From the NCBI RefSeq assembly GCF_001456025.1, contig NZ_LMTZ01000001.1, forward strand, positions 186,001 through 250,000: a stretch of DNA of 64,000 nucleotides, read 5' to 3'. This document shows, one piece after another, positions 19,170 to 27,234 of the stretch. Within the stretch, counting starts at the first letter, position 1. Each line of letters begins with the position of its first letter. The notes beneath the pieces are model-generated. The model was not told the origin of the DNA. It searched no databases and saw only the letters and a list, made by a program, of their open reading frames with translations. Both the position numbers and the translations under genes were made by a program. The stretch comes from Mastigocoleus testarum BC008 (GTDB taxonomy: Bacteria; Cyanobacteriota; Cyanobacteriia; Cyanobacteriales; Nostocaceae).

Positions 19170-19349
19170 TAAATCAACTCGAACTGTATAAAGCTTGTGA
19201 AATACTTGTAAAGGACAAATAAGGAAGTCTAATGTTTGAATGAGATACTTAAATCTTTCTTGCAAAATATTACCCTTTCCACCACTAGCTTCGATGTACC
19301 ACTCACCAACTAACCCAGAATAACCCCAGGTTTTATTCCAGTCTTCCAT
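18819..19349 (-). CDS. Hypothetical protein (176 aa), candidate immunity protein
   Basis: Begins MEDWNKTWGYSGLVGEWY and ends DNTSPSQ. It is acidic, has no membrane segment or signal peptide, and belongs to no family I recognise. It starts immediately after a short scrap of the toxin gene's linker region (19351-19399), like several other small genes in this array. Its second half is duplicated at 24606-24899. An in-frame stop may truncate it (see 18693-18818). Toxin-neutralising function is an inference from position. Confidence 0.65.
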   Translation of the reverse strand: MEDWNKTWGYSGLVGEWYIEASGGKGNILQERFKYLIQTLDFLICPLQVFHKLYTVRVDLSILDDKNIGEEKSFVEDLELESKDMIEIIPELEKIFISHVNCLFTKVNLELNTIVLEQNKELILPESAELYIGTESSSSLDTEVDLFVSYSTFIDVWLSKTLDRNKNQRDNTSPSQ

Positions 19350-19350
19350 T

Positions 19351-19399
19351 ACAACCTCCTACTCCCTTAGAATTATCCTGTTGTGATTTTTCTGGAGTT
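19351..19399 (-). pseudogene. Scrap of the toxin gene (linker region)
   Basis: On the minus strand these bases read TPEKSQQDNSKGVGG, matching TPEKSQQDKSKGVGG of the intact 497-aa toxin (residues 106-120), then the similarity ends at the start of the 176-aa gene. A relic left by cassette recombination is the simplest reading. Confidence 0.8.
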
Positions 19400-19504
19400 T
19401 GGAAAATTGCAGTGTGGAGATGCTTTCATCCAATATGAATTAATTTTTATGGATATATTTAAACTACAGTAGAACTTCAAGCTGGTTCTTCATCGGAATT
19501 GAAC

Positions 19505-20077
19505 TCATTGATTCTCAATAGTTTTCAGTTCTATTTGTATATATTCCCTAAGTTCACCACAATTATAATTAAGTGGTTTAATTATTCCGTTAGAAATAAG
19601 TTTCAATCTTACCTTATCAAGCTCATCTTTATGCATAAGATAATCACCATCTAAATCGTCTAAATCTAACTCATCCATAAATAAAAACAAGGATATTTTA
19701 TTAGAGTACTGAAGTAGCTTTTTTTTGTCTTCATTACTGAATCTTGTTTGTTGTAAAAACAGTTCTATCGCATTAACTCTAAGGTATTTACATAGAAAAT
19801 GAATATCTACATAACCTGCATCATCAATCTCACGGCTGAATGGTTTTGGTCTTGGATTCAATACAGACATAACTCTAATCCAATCGTTATCTAACATTTT
19901 TATCCAAAGTGAAGGAGTTGATAAAATAAACTCAAGTAGATAGCGAAGGGGATATTTTACTTGATAAGCTAACATTTGTGCAAAATCATATTTTTCTAGT
20001 TCAGACAAAAACTGATTAAAGTGATCTATTCCATAAGAAATACCATGATTGTTATATATTTCATCTAGGAGATTCAT
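19505..20077 (-). CDS. Hypothetical protein (190 aa), candidate immunity protein
   Basis: A soluble, mostly helical-looking protein beginning MNLLDEIYNNHGISYG, with an acidic patch MDELDLDDLDGDYLM in the second half. No named family recognised. The preceding 40-60 bases contain a decayed piece of the toxin gene's 5' end (20101-20139), so this gene sits behind a toxin relic as other genes in the array do. It may be an orphan immunity gene retained after loss of its toxin. Confidence 0.65.
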   Translation of the reverse strand: MNLLDEIYNNHGISYGIDHFNQFLSELEKYDFAQMLAYQVKYPLRYLLEFILSTPSLWIKMLDNDWIRVMSVLNPRPKPFSREIDDAGYVDIHFLCKYLRVNAIELFLQQTRFSNEDKKKLLQYSNKISLFLFMDELDLDDLDGDYLMHKDELDKVRLKLISNGIIKPLNYNCGELREYIQIELKTIENQ

Positions 20078-20100
20078 TATGTTTTGTTTCTTATTTATCG

Positions 20101-20139
20101 ACTTTTATTTGACTAATTCTCCAGCCACTTTTTTATTCT
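20101..20139 (-). pseudogene. Scrap of the toxin gene 5' end
   Basis: About 32 of 39 bases match the toxin region encoding SKKVDGEFVRRKS; here the frame reads NKKVAGELVK followed by a stop. It lies about 25 bases upstream of the 190-aa gene. Confidence 0.65.
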
Positions 20140-20158
20140 ATTTTGTCAATCTATTTAT

Positions 20159-20707
20159 CTAGGGTAAGTCTCCCCTTATATCAAGCCACTTTTGAAGATA
20201 TTCATCAAGTTGTACATCTTTTATCTTCGATAGTTCTGATATTACAGCCAATCGATTTTTTATATTTCTAAGCTGTCTAAGATCTTCTATTGTACATCTT
20301 TCTCGTGAAGCACTTTTACTTTTTGCGACTTCAAAGGGTATTTTTGTATATTTATTAAACCAAGAGATAATTGTATCCACATCCAATATAGGATGACCCT
20401 TGGAAGGACCAAACATTCCAATCATGCTTGTCCTCAATATCATGCTCGAAATATAGAAAGATTTTCCCATATCTTCACTATGCTCTGATAATAGCTTTTC
20501 GTAAGCTCGTATCGATATATCTGCCCAGTCAAGACTTTTCAGACGTTTTGCATTTGAAGCTGAGACCTCTGCAAAACCCAACCAGTTAAAATCGTTTAAT
20601 ATTTTCGATTCATCAGCCAATACAGCTTCTAACCATTTCTTTACGAATTGTACATCTTTCCCAACCAAATCGTTAGCCGACATATTAAAATAATTATCGT
20701 TATTCAT
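20159..20707 (-). CDS. Hypothetical protein (182 aa), probable cognate immunity protein of the toxin
   Basis: Starts 20 bp after the toxin stop codon on the same strand. The product begins MNNDNYFNMSANDLVGKD, appears all-helical and charged, and has no signal or membrane segment. No family recognised. In polymorphic toxin loci the gene directly after the toxin is normally its immunity gene, so this is the best candidate for the partner of the 497-aa protein. There is no toxin relic in front of it, in contrast to its neighbours. Confidence 0.65.
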   Translation of the reverse strand: MNNDNYFNMSANDLVGKDVQFVKKWLEAVLADESKILNDFNWLGFAEVSASNAKRLKSLDWADISIRAYEKLLSEHSEDMGKSFYISSMILRTSMIGMFGPSKGHPILDVDTIISWFNKYTKIPFEVAKSKSASRERCTIEDLRQLRNIKNRLAVISELSKIKDVQLDEYLQKWLDIRGDLP

Positions 20708-20727
20708 AACTCTTGTTTGAAAATAAT

Positions 20728-22221
20728 CTATTTTATAGTGATTTTAGCCATTGATGGATCGATTCCATTTTCCATAAAAGCTTTCTTCCCAATCTCCAAA
20801 CTGTCTGCTGAAGGAAGAAAGTGTCCACTAGCATTACTAATTTCAAGCATGTAGTATTCCCCATTACCCGCAACAATTTGCGCCTCTCCGGCTGCAAGTA
20901 CTGGCTTACCACGAGTCAGCACAGAATGAGATATTTCCTCTTGAGCTACAATCTTTGGTATAACTACTAAGTCTCCATTCTCTGTAACTGCCCATTTGAT
21001 ATCTCCTTGATTAACAACTTGATCAAATTCTGCATCTCCTACTTTTACTGGTTTTACACCTAATTTGTCAGCTAATTTAAGCTCTTCATCTAACTTGTGA
21101 GCCATAGTATTTTTAAATTTGGCTTCTTGCCGTTCACCTTTTTTAGCCCTCCTACTTGCTTCATTTCCTCCCTCAATCCGCATCGGACCTGATTCGATTC
21201 CTTCCCCTTCCACCCCTTTCCCTGGAAGCGGGGCTCCATTAGCAGTTGCTAATTTACCTTTACCACCACCCAATAACTCATCTAATTGTCGCTGGATTTC
21301 CCACCCAATCTCTCTAAACTTCTCATCAACCAAACCCCGAATCTCCTCAAGGGATTGGGCAAAATTATCGAGTTTGTCAGCTAGCTGTTTGATTTTACCC
21401 CCTGTGGGGTCAAGACGGACTAATCTTAAAGCACTGCCTGTTTGGGTGGTATGAGTTATTAGCTCGCTAATTTTTTGTTTGACAGACTTAGCTGCAATAT
21501 CAGTAAATGCAGAAAAGTCATCTAAGTTATTTGCTAAACCTCCAAGAAGTTTTCCAATCTTTGCAACATTAGCATCCTCTCCTTTTTTGAGTATTTTGAT
21601 CACCCCTTTGAGAGCAGAACCTAATTCTGGAACAAAACCGATACCAGTAATAAATAGATCGAACCAGGGACCAATTTCATCATATTGTTGCTTCCAAGCA
21701 AGTTTATACAGAGCTGCAGTTAAATCTTGAACGTCACCAGCTTGGTCAATTCCTGGGATAAGGGTAATCAGAGTACGAACAACCGTTTGACTGATGGATG
21801 GATCTTCATTAAAGTCTTCCTGTACAACACCCCACACCCATTGCAAAGGTTTAGAAAGCCAACCTCCTACTCCTTTAGACTTATCCTGTTGTGACTTTTC
21901 TGGAGTGTTAGCTTGGGCGATAAGTTCTCCACCATCTGTGGGTTCTAAAGCATCGGATTTGAGACTTACATCCCCCTGTTGTTTTACATTTTCTTGTTCT
22001 CCTTGAGACAGAGTTTCCTTAGAACGACTGTTCAAAACAGATTTCAAAAAAACTGGTTCAGGAATTTCTTCGGGAATTTCTACAGGAATCTGTTGCTCTG
22101 GTGGAGTAAAGCCACGGGATGAGAATAAAGAAGACTTGGGTTTTGAACTATTCCCCCACCTTGAAGACTTTCGTCTGACGAATTCTCCATCCACTTTTTT
22201 ACTCCCACCAAATAAATTCAT
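20728..22221 (-). CDS. Polymorphic-toxin-like protein, probable eCIS cargo
   Basis: A 497-residue protein with a modular build. Residues 1-120 are disordered, rich in P, E, S and K (IPVEIPEEIPEPVF). Residues 141-235 hold two hydrophobic, glycine-containing helices (VVRTLITLIPGIDQAGD and FITGIGFVPELGSALKG) like the pre-toxin segments of secreted polymorphic toxins. Residues 285-320 are a helical stretch, then a glycine-rich linker. Residues 375-497 form a compact domain ending with ISHSVLTRGKPVLAAGEA and NASGHFLPSADSLEIG, a pattern I remember from toxin C-termini but cannot name. No signal peptide, so export would need a special machine; the gene follows an eCIS-type ATPase by 101 bp. Several scraps of its 5' two-thirds are scattered in the locus. 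Confidence 0.7.
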   Translation of the reverse strand: MNLFGGSKKVDGEFVRRKSSRWGNSSKPKSSLFSSRGFTPPEQQIPVEIPEEIPEPVFLKSVLNSRSKETLSQGEQENVKQQGDVSLKSDALEPTDGGELIAQANTPEKSQQDKSKGVGGWLSKPLQWVWGVVQEDFNEDPSISQTVVRTLITLIPGIDQAGDVQDLTAALYKLAWKQQYDEIGPWFDLFITGIGFVPELGSALKGVIKILKKGEDANVAKIGKLLGGLANNLDDFSAFTDIAAKSVKQKISELITHTTQTGSALRLVRLDPTGGKIKQLADKLDNFAQSLEEIRGLVDEKFREIGWEIQRQLDELLGGGKGKLATANGAPLPGKGVEGEGIESGPMRIEGGNEASRRAKKGERQEAKFKNTMAHKLDEELKLADKLGVKPVKVGDAEFDQVVNQGDIKWAVTENGDLVVIPKIVAQEEISHSVLTRGKPVLAAGEAQIVAGNGEYYMLEISNASGHFLPSADSLEIGKKAFMENGIDPSMAKITIK

Positions 22222-22322
22222 ATTTCAACATACAGCAATTTCGTTGTTGTAAAACATGAATTTGCTTGCAAGTAACCATGAATTTTGTTTGAAGGTTTAT
22301 ATTCTCAGTAATACCCAACCGT

Positions 22323-24482
22323 TCAAACCCAACCTTTGATTTCTGAATCAGTGAGAATTCGCTCTAATTTTACATACTCACTTTTGGTTGCAATTAACAA
22401 ATGCTTCATCATCACCGGTTCCCCAGAATCTGCGGCGATAAATGCAGCATTCAAAGCAATATTACGAATATTACCACCCGCCACATTCAGCTTTGCTAAT
22501 TTTGCAAAGTTTAAATCTTGAGTTGGTGTATTTTTGGGAAAAACACGTCGCCATATCTCTTTTCTGCGATCAACATCGGGGAAAGAGTATTTGACAATAA
22601 AACGGATCCGACGCAAAAACGCGGTATCAATAGAGCCTTTTAAGTTGGTGGTAAGAATAGCTAGTCCTTGGTATTCTTCCATCCGTTGTAAGAGATAACT
22701 TACCTCCATATTAGCATAGCGATCGCGAGCATCTTTAACCTCGGAACGCTTACCAAATAATGCATCTGCTTCATCAAATAATAAGATTGCACCTGCACCT
22801 TCTGCAGCATCAAAAATCCGTCGTAAGTTCTTTTCTGTTTCCCCAATATATTTACTGACTGTAGTGCTTAAATCTATACGATATAGATCCAAATTTAATT
22901 CATTAGCTAAAACTTCTGCAGACATAGTTTTGCCAGTTCCACTAGTCCCAGCAAATAAAGCACTAATACCTAAACCTCGTCCGCTTTTACCAGCAAATCC
23001 CCACTTTTGATAAACTTGAATCCTCTGTTGGACGTGAGCGGCGATACTTTCTAAGGTTTGACGTTGGGTTTGATCTAATACTAGGTCGTCCCAAGTGGCT
23101 TTGAGGTGCATTCGCTGTCCCAGTTCATCAAGCTTTGGTTGTGCTTGGGTACGACAGCTATTCCATAGTAGGGATAACAAAGAATTTGAAGGATTATTTA
23201 GTCGTTGTGCTTCTAACTCATTCACCGTTAATGCTTTAACGTGGGCAGAATTAATTTCTGGCGCACTTAAATTAAAATGAGAAACAAGGTTATCTATTAC
23301 AGTATCAACTTCACTGGACTTATACCCCAGAACATTTTGCCAAATTTTACGTTGTTCTTCACTGTTGGGTTTGTAAACCTCAAAGGTTAATATACTTGTG
23401 TCCTTAGAAGATATGCGATCGCTACTACTAATAATTAAAGGGCTTTTGATTAATTCAATGGAAGATTTAATAATATTTAGTCTGTCTATATTCCCAGTAT
23501 TAATGTCATCGCAATCTAACAATAGAAGGGATTTACCCAAAAGTGCTTCTCGCTCCCACATCAAAAAAAATTGATCGAGTTCTTTGGGGTCGGTTGGTAA
23601 ATTATTTGCAGATAAAACATATAGTTTGAGTTGTAAGCGCGAGCAAATTGTTTGAGCGATCACTTTTTTGCTTGCAAATTCATTTCCACATAACTGAATA
23701 ATTGGAACTGATGATTTTTTTTGATTTTTATACTTGTTTTTCAGTTGTTTCCCACAAAAGCCATTTCCATTAGTTCCATTATTACTGTGTTCCAGTTTTA
23801 TTGGAGTTGTAGCTAGATGGTCAGAAAAATTTTCCAGGTCTGTTAAAAAATAAGCTTCCTCTTGGGAAGATTGTTTCCATGTAGTGACTATCTGTTCTAC
23901 AAGCTGTTGATGAGAATCTACCAAAGTGGGGATATCATCTATTTGTTCTTGTCTGACCATACCCACCAATTGCTCGTTGAGTTCGTAATAACCCAATATG
24001 TAATGGAATATTTGCTCGTTGATACGTAATGGTGCATCGACGGAAGTATTGTTTGCACCAAATTCAATCAAACCCCAACGTCTGAGCGGTGCAGAAGTTC
24101 TCATTGCACCCCAATCAAATTTATTGAATGCTGCAAAGGCTAAACGAAAAGTAGGATAAGCTTTTATGTCGTTACGATGTGCTTTAGTGCATAAAACCGA
24201 CCAAGTTGGTTCCAGTTCCATACCTGCACATAACAGCAATACGAAGCGTTCAAAATCTGATAATCCAAAAATTTTGCACACATCTTCTAATGCATATGGT
24301 GTAATGCTCTGAGCAATTTTTAATTCTGGATTGTCAGTTGTGGGTGAGAAAAACTCTTCAATTGGTTTATTTTCTTGACGACTAATGTAATTACTCAGTG
24401 CTTGATGGACGGTAACTAAAGCTTCCATCAAGTAGTGGAAATTAGTTTCTGGAGAATGGTTTTTATTGGATTCTTTGAGCAT
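22323..24482 (-). CDS. AAA+ ATPase of the eCIS-associated (Afp15-like) family
   Basis: A 719-residue protein from the ATG at 24482 (MLKESNKNH). The N-terminal half, with FGLSDFERFVLLLCAGMELE and APLRRWGLIEFG, is the helical/winged-helix region seen in the ATPases of extracellular contractile injection systems; a degenerate central ATPase-like part follows; the C-terminal AAA+ domain has Walker A GTSGTGKT (about residue 510), Walker B ILLFDEADALFG (about 567) and sensor ILTTN. The open frame continues upstream to a TTG at 24581, but that extension (KNLDEWFTKNLEP...) is the tail of the 176-aa gene joined by a deletion. In eCIS this ATPase is proposed to help assembly or disassembly. No sheath, tube or baseplate gene is in the window. 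Confidence 0.85.
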   Translation of the reverse strand: MLKESNKNHSPETNFHYLMEALVTVHQALSNYISRQENKPIEEFFSPTTDNPELKIAQSITPYALEDVCKIFGLSDFERFVLLLCAGMELEPTWSVLCTKAHRNDIKAYPTFRLAFAAFNKFDWGAMRTSAPLRRWGLIEFGANNTSVDAPLRINEQIFHYILGYYELNEQLVGMVRQEQIDDIPTLVDSHQQLVEQIVTTWKQSSQEEAYFLTDLENFSDHLATTPIKLEHSNNGTNGNGFCGKQLKNKYKNQKKSSVPIIQLCGNEFASKKVIAQTICSRLQLKLYVLSANNLPTDPKELDQFFLMWEREALLGKSLLLLDCDDINTGNIDRLNIIKSSIELIKSPLIISSSDRISSKDTSILTFEVYKPNSEEQRKIWQNVLGYKSSEVDTVIDNLVSHFNLSAPEINSAHVKALTVNELEAQRLNNPSNSLLSLLWNSCRTQAQPKLDELGQRMHLKATWDDLVLDQTQRQTLESIAAHVQQRIQVYQKWGFAGKSGRGLGISALFAGTSGTGKTMSAEVLANELNLDLYRIDLSTTVSKYIGETEKNLRRIFDAAEGAGAILLFDEADALFGKRSEVKDARDRYANMEVSYLLQRMEEYQGLAILTTNLKGSIDTAFLRRIRFIVKYSFPDVDRRKEIWRRVFPKNTPTQDLNFAKLAKLNVAGGNIRNIALNAAFIAADSGEPVMMKHLLIATKSEYVKLERILTDSEIKGWV

Positions 24483-24517
24483 TAATAAATCTAAAATCGT
24501 AAAAATAATTATTTTAT
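24331..24517. repeat. Direct repeat copy 2, part a
   Basis: Identical to 18003-18189; here it is part of the intact ATPase gene and its immediate upstream DNA. Confidence 0.9.
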
Positions 24518-24956
24518 TTGCATAATAATAAGACTCTCCGGGTTCTAGATTTTTAGTAAACCACTCGTCTAAATTTTTCAAAAATTTTCTGAGTCTATCT
24601 CTATTTTATTGTGAAGGAGAAGTATTATCTCTTTGATTTTGATTTCGATCTAAAGTCTTACTCAACCAAACATCAATAAATGTTGAATAAGAAACAAAAA
24701 GGTCGACTTCAGTATCTAAGCTTGAAGAGGATTCAGTACCTATGTACAATTCAGCAGATTCTGGAAGAATAAGCTCTTTATTTTGCTCAAGCACTATTGT
24801 ATTTAATTCCAGATTAACTTTGGTAAACAAGCAATTAACGTGAGAAATAAAAATTTTTTCCAACTCTGGAATTATTTCAATCATATCCTTACTTTCCAAT
24901 TCTAAGTCTTCAATAAAACTTTTTTCTTCTCCAATATTTTTATCATCTAAGATACT
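24483..24956 (-). pseudogene. Truncated second copy of the 176-aa gene, fused to the ATPase 5' region
   Basis: Nearly identical to 18730-19169. The copy has lost the 5' end of the gene: similarity begins at 24956, about 60 codons in. It keeps the same TAA (24606-24608) and 29 of the 41 codons beyond it. It then joins directly to ATPase upstream DNA at 24517, so the 540 bp holding the 154-aa gene in copy 1 is missing. An in-frame Met allows a 97-residue product, but this is most likely a relic. Confidence 0.75.
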
Positions 24957-24987
24957 CTACCTAACTTCAACCTACCGACTTTTATCA

Positions 24988-25440
24988 TTATTCTTCATCT
25001 TCAAATAATTCATACAAATCTCTTAATATTTCGGCTTTATCACCTGATGAATTCTTCATACATTCTGCTATTTTTTGTTTACATTGCAGCCAAATATCCT
25101 CGTCAATTTCCCCTTCAATCTCCTCAATAGCTATAAAAGCTTGTCTGCTAACTTCAAACCCACCAGTTACAACTAAGTCAACTAAAAGTGGCAGATAATC
25201 TCCAAGATAAGGGCTAAATTCTGATAGCACATAAATTAATGTCCCTCGGTGATTGATTGTTTTGGGAGCTACAAGCAATTGTGCAATTACAGGTATTGCT
25301 CTTTTATCTTTAAAATCTAAAAGTGCAAGCGCAACCTCATTTCTAATTCTATGATTTTCTGTTGTTTTAAGAAGATTTCTTAAGTATGGGACGACCCATT
25401 CAGAATGTGATTCAAGCAACTTTTTAATAGCAGGAATCAT
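24988..25440 (-). CDS. HEAT-repeat protein, candidate immunity protein
   Basis: A 150-residue helical-repeat protein. The start is the ATG at 25440 (MIPAIKKLLESHSEW), seven bases after the SUKH gene's stop codon; the open frame reaches 44 codons further into that gene, but this is not needed. Paired helices such as VVPYLRNLLKTTENHRIRNEVALALL and RAIPVIAQLL give about four HEAT units, and the tail is acidic (ELFEDEE). Small HEAT proteins often occur as immunity proteins beside SUKH genes in toxin loci. The tight coupling suggests one transcript with the SUKH gene. Confidence 0.75.
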   Translation of the reverse strand: MIPAIKKLLESHSEWVVPYLRNLLKTTENHRIRNEVALALLDFKDKRAIPVIAQLLVAPKTINHRGTLIYVLSEFSPYLGDYLPLLVDLVVTGGFEVSRQAFIAIEEIEGEIDEDIWLQCKQKIAECMKNSSGDKAEILRDLYELFEDEE

Positions 25441-25447
25441 AGCTATA

Positions 25448-26173
25448 CTAAGAAATATCGATATCACGAAATTCCCAAAATATATCTTTTTCTTCAGGAG
25501 TCGGATCGGGTAGATGATAAAACTCGCTATTTTCTGTCGAAATATATTCTTTGTACCCAGAGTGTTCCACAATATATTCCTGACCGGGTATTACATGAGA
25601 AATCGGTAGCCAAATGCTTCCCTCGATTGCAGGATTTTTTCCTCGAAATCCAATTGTTAAAAAAGGTAAAGTCAAGTTTGACTCATTTCTAACTAGTATT
25701 CTTACATCTCCATCATTGCTAAATCCAATTTTTCGCCATTTTATCTTTTTTCTTGCTTCAACTATTTCAAGTTCTTTATCATTAAATGAATAAGGATTAT
25801 TTTTTATTCTGTCCCATTCCAAATCTGTATAAAAATTGCGAGCATCTTCACATCTTTTCACGATCCAGTTATAAAAACTATCAGCTATTTTTTCAAGATT
25901 ACATTCTTCATCATCTCCAAGAACTGGTAATTCGCTTTTGGGTGACGTGCAAGTAGATTTGAAGAAAGCTCGTGAATCATCAAAGTGTCCAACCATGAGG
26001 AGCTTTTCACCATTTGGAAAAGTTATTTCTTCAGGGGGACAAAGTACACCTACTTCATAGTAGCTTCTTTTCTTATAAAGTTTGACGCTTCCAAATTTCG
26101 AAACAAATTCCAAATATGAATCAGGAAGGTACGGATATTTTTTTTGCAGAGCACGCAACTCGTCGTCTTCCAA
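25448..26173 (-). CDS. SMI1/KNR4 (SUKH) family immunity protein
   Basis: A 241-residue protein starting at a TTG (MEDDELRALQKKYPYLP); no ATG lies upstream in the open frame. The opening LQKKYPYLPDSYLEFVSKFG is the SUKH pattern of a helix with proline and aromatic residues followed by a glycine turn, and EVGVLCPPEEIT continues it. SUKH proteins neutralise many unrelated toxin domains in bacterial polymorphic toxin systems. The C-terminal 90 residues extend past the usual domain. It is preceded by a middle fragment of the toxin gene (26373-26530). Family call fairly sure; partner toxin appears lost. Confidence 0.8.
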   Translation of the reverse strand: MEDDELRALQKKYPYLPDSYLEFVSKFGSVKLYKKRSYYEVGVLCPPEEITFPNGEKLLMVGHFDDSRAFFKSTCTSPKSELPVLGDDEECNLEKIADSFYNWIVKRCEDARNFYTDLEWDRIKNNPYSFNDKELEIVEARKKIKWRKIGFSNDGDVRILVRNESNLTLPFLTIGFRGKNPAIEGSIWLPISHVIPGQEYIVEHSGYKEYISTENSEFYHLPDPTPEEKDIFWEFRDIDIS

Positions 26174-26372
26174 ACCTGAACCTAAGGAATGAATTGTTTT
26201 AACTTTATATATTAAATACTTCTTCCTCTAGCCATTCGTACACAGATATTACCTCCATACTTAACTACTGATAATTTTCCAAGGTAGATAAATCATATTT
26301 AACAGATAAGACTCACCTAAACAGTACGATATTGCACAAATTGCTTACACAGGATTTGAATGGACTGAAATA

Positions 26373-26530
26373 TCAATCAGTAAATACAGAAAAATCATCC
26401 AAGTGGTTTGCTACACCTTCTAGAAGTTTTCCAATCTTTGCGACGTCAGCTTTTTCTCCCTTTTTGAGTATTTTTACTACTCCTTTGAGAGCAGAACCCA
26501 ATGCTGGAACGAAACCGATACCATTCAGAG
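26373..26530 (-). pseudogene. Middle fragment of a toxin gene paralogue
   Basis: Encodes GIGFVPALGSALKGVVKILK and following residues up to NHLDDFSVFTD, matching residues 193-241 of the intact toxin with about 80 percent identity by eye. It has neither its N-terminal nor C-terminal part. The divergence from the intact gene is greater than for the other fragments, suggesting an older paralogue. Confidence 0.85.
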
Positions 26531-26674
26531 AAGGAAATTGTGTTGCGATCTTCATTTAGTAGATCTGAGTCCCAGAGTTGATTCATGTACCTATTCAAGG
26601 AATATTGCACTTAATTATCAATATTGTTGAGAATATTGCATTCTTATTGATTCTTGCGTTTACCCTATCAAGAA

Positions 26675-26700
26675 AGATTTAAAAAAACTGGTTCGGGAGA
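26675..26700 (-). pseudogene. Tiny scrap of the toxin gene N-terminal region
   Basis: AGATTTAAAAAAACTGGTTC matches the toxin stretch encoding EPVFLKSV with one or two changes. It lies just after the 123-aa gene and before the middle fragment, in the order expected for one decayed toxin gene. Confidence 0.6.
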
Positions 26701-26709
26701 AGGCTAATT

Positions 26710-27081
26710 CTAAAATTCTCGATGTCTTATTATGTGTTGTTTTTCCTTTTCTACTCCTTGAGAGTTTTCTTCAAAAAATTCAAAACTATACTTAAGATTA
26801 TTAGCTTCTAAAGTAGCTGCTATTTTTTCTAGTAGACTCTGTACCTTATCTAAACCACCTTGATGTAAACCACTAACTAGATAATCATAATTGCCCTGCG
26901 TATATTCTTTTGTTTTAGCAATATCATCTTGAATAAAAATATCGAAATCAGCATCTTCTATATATAATTCACTCATGTTCTCAAGACTATAATCGCAGTT
27001 TTGAAAAAGTTGTTTAAAAATACTATCCAACTGATTCATATTTGTATTGGCAATTATTCCACACATGTGCACATCAGCCAT
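26710..27081 (-). CDS. Hypothetical protein (123 aa), candidate orphan immunity protein
   Basis: Begins MADVHMCGIIANTNMNQLD and ends IIRHREF. Acidic, no signal or membrane segment, no family recognised. Its ATG lies two bases after the stop codon of a 49-codon open frame (27084-27233) that looks like an orphan toxin C-terminal tip, which in turn is joined to an N-terminal fragment of the toxin gene. That arrangement, toxin N-end, toxin tip, small acidic gene, is what an orphan toxin/immunity cassette looks like. Confidence 0.6.
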   Translation of the reverse strand: MADVHMCGIIANTNMNQLDSIFKQLFQNCDYSLENMSELYIEDADFDIFIQDDIAKTKEYTQGNYDYLVSGLHQGGLDKVQSLLEKIAATLEANNLKYSFEFFEENSQGVEKEKQHIIRHREF

Positions 27082-27083
27082 AT

Positions 27084-27233
27084 TTACTTCACCTCCAAAA
27101 ATGGTTTGAGGTCAAAATCGCCTCCTTTTGTCATAATGGAAATCGCTTCAACATTAAGTTCTCCATATTTCATACTTATATTTTTTCTCGCTGCTTTAAG
27201 TGGTTTGAGAATATCAGATTTTGAGCTAATAAT
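27084..27233 (-). pseudogene. Possible orphan toxin C-terminal tip
   Basis: A 49-codon frame without its own start, reading for example LKPLKAARKNISMKYGELN and GGDFDLKPFLEVK before TAA. It joins the toxin N-terminal fragment at 27235 but is out of frame with it and has a different sequence from the intact toxin C-terminus. The protein-like content and the position directly before the 123-aa gene suggest a displaced toxin tip; the assignment is tentative. Confidence 0.45.
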
Positions 27234-27234
27234 T

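Noticed and set aside
24606..24899. 97-aa protein from the truncated copy as a functional gene
   Set aside because: It lacks the first roughly 79 codons of the full gene and its own promoter; better described as a relic.
26174..26260. Possible second toxin tip in front of the SUKH gene
   Set aside because: Two short frames (ending ARGRSI and EEEVFNI) both look plausible; neither can be chosen from sequence alone.
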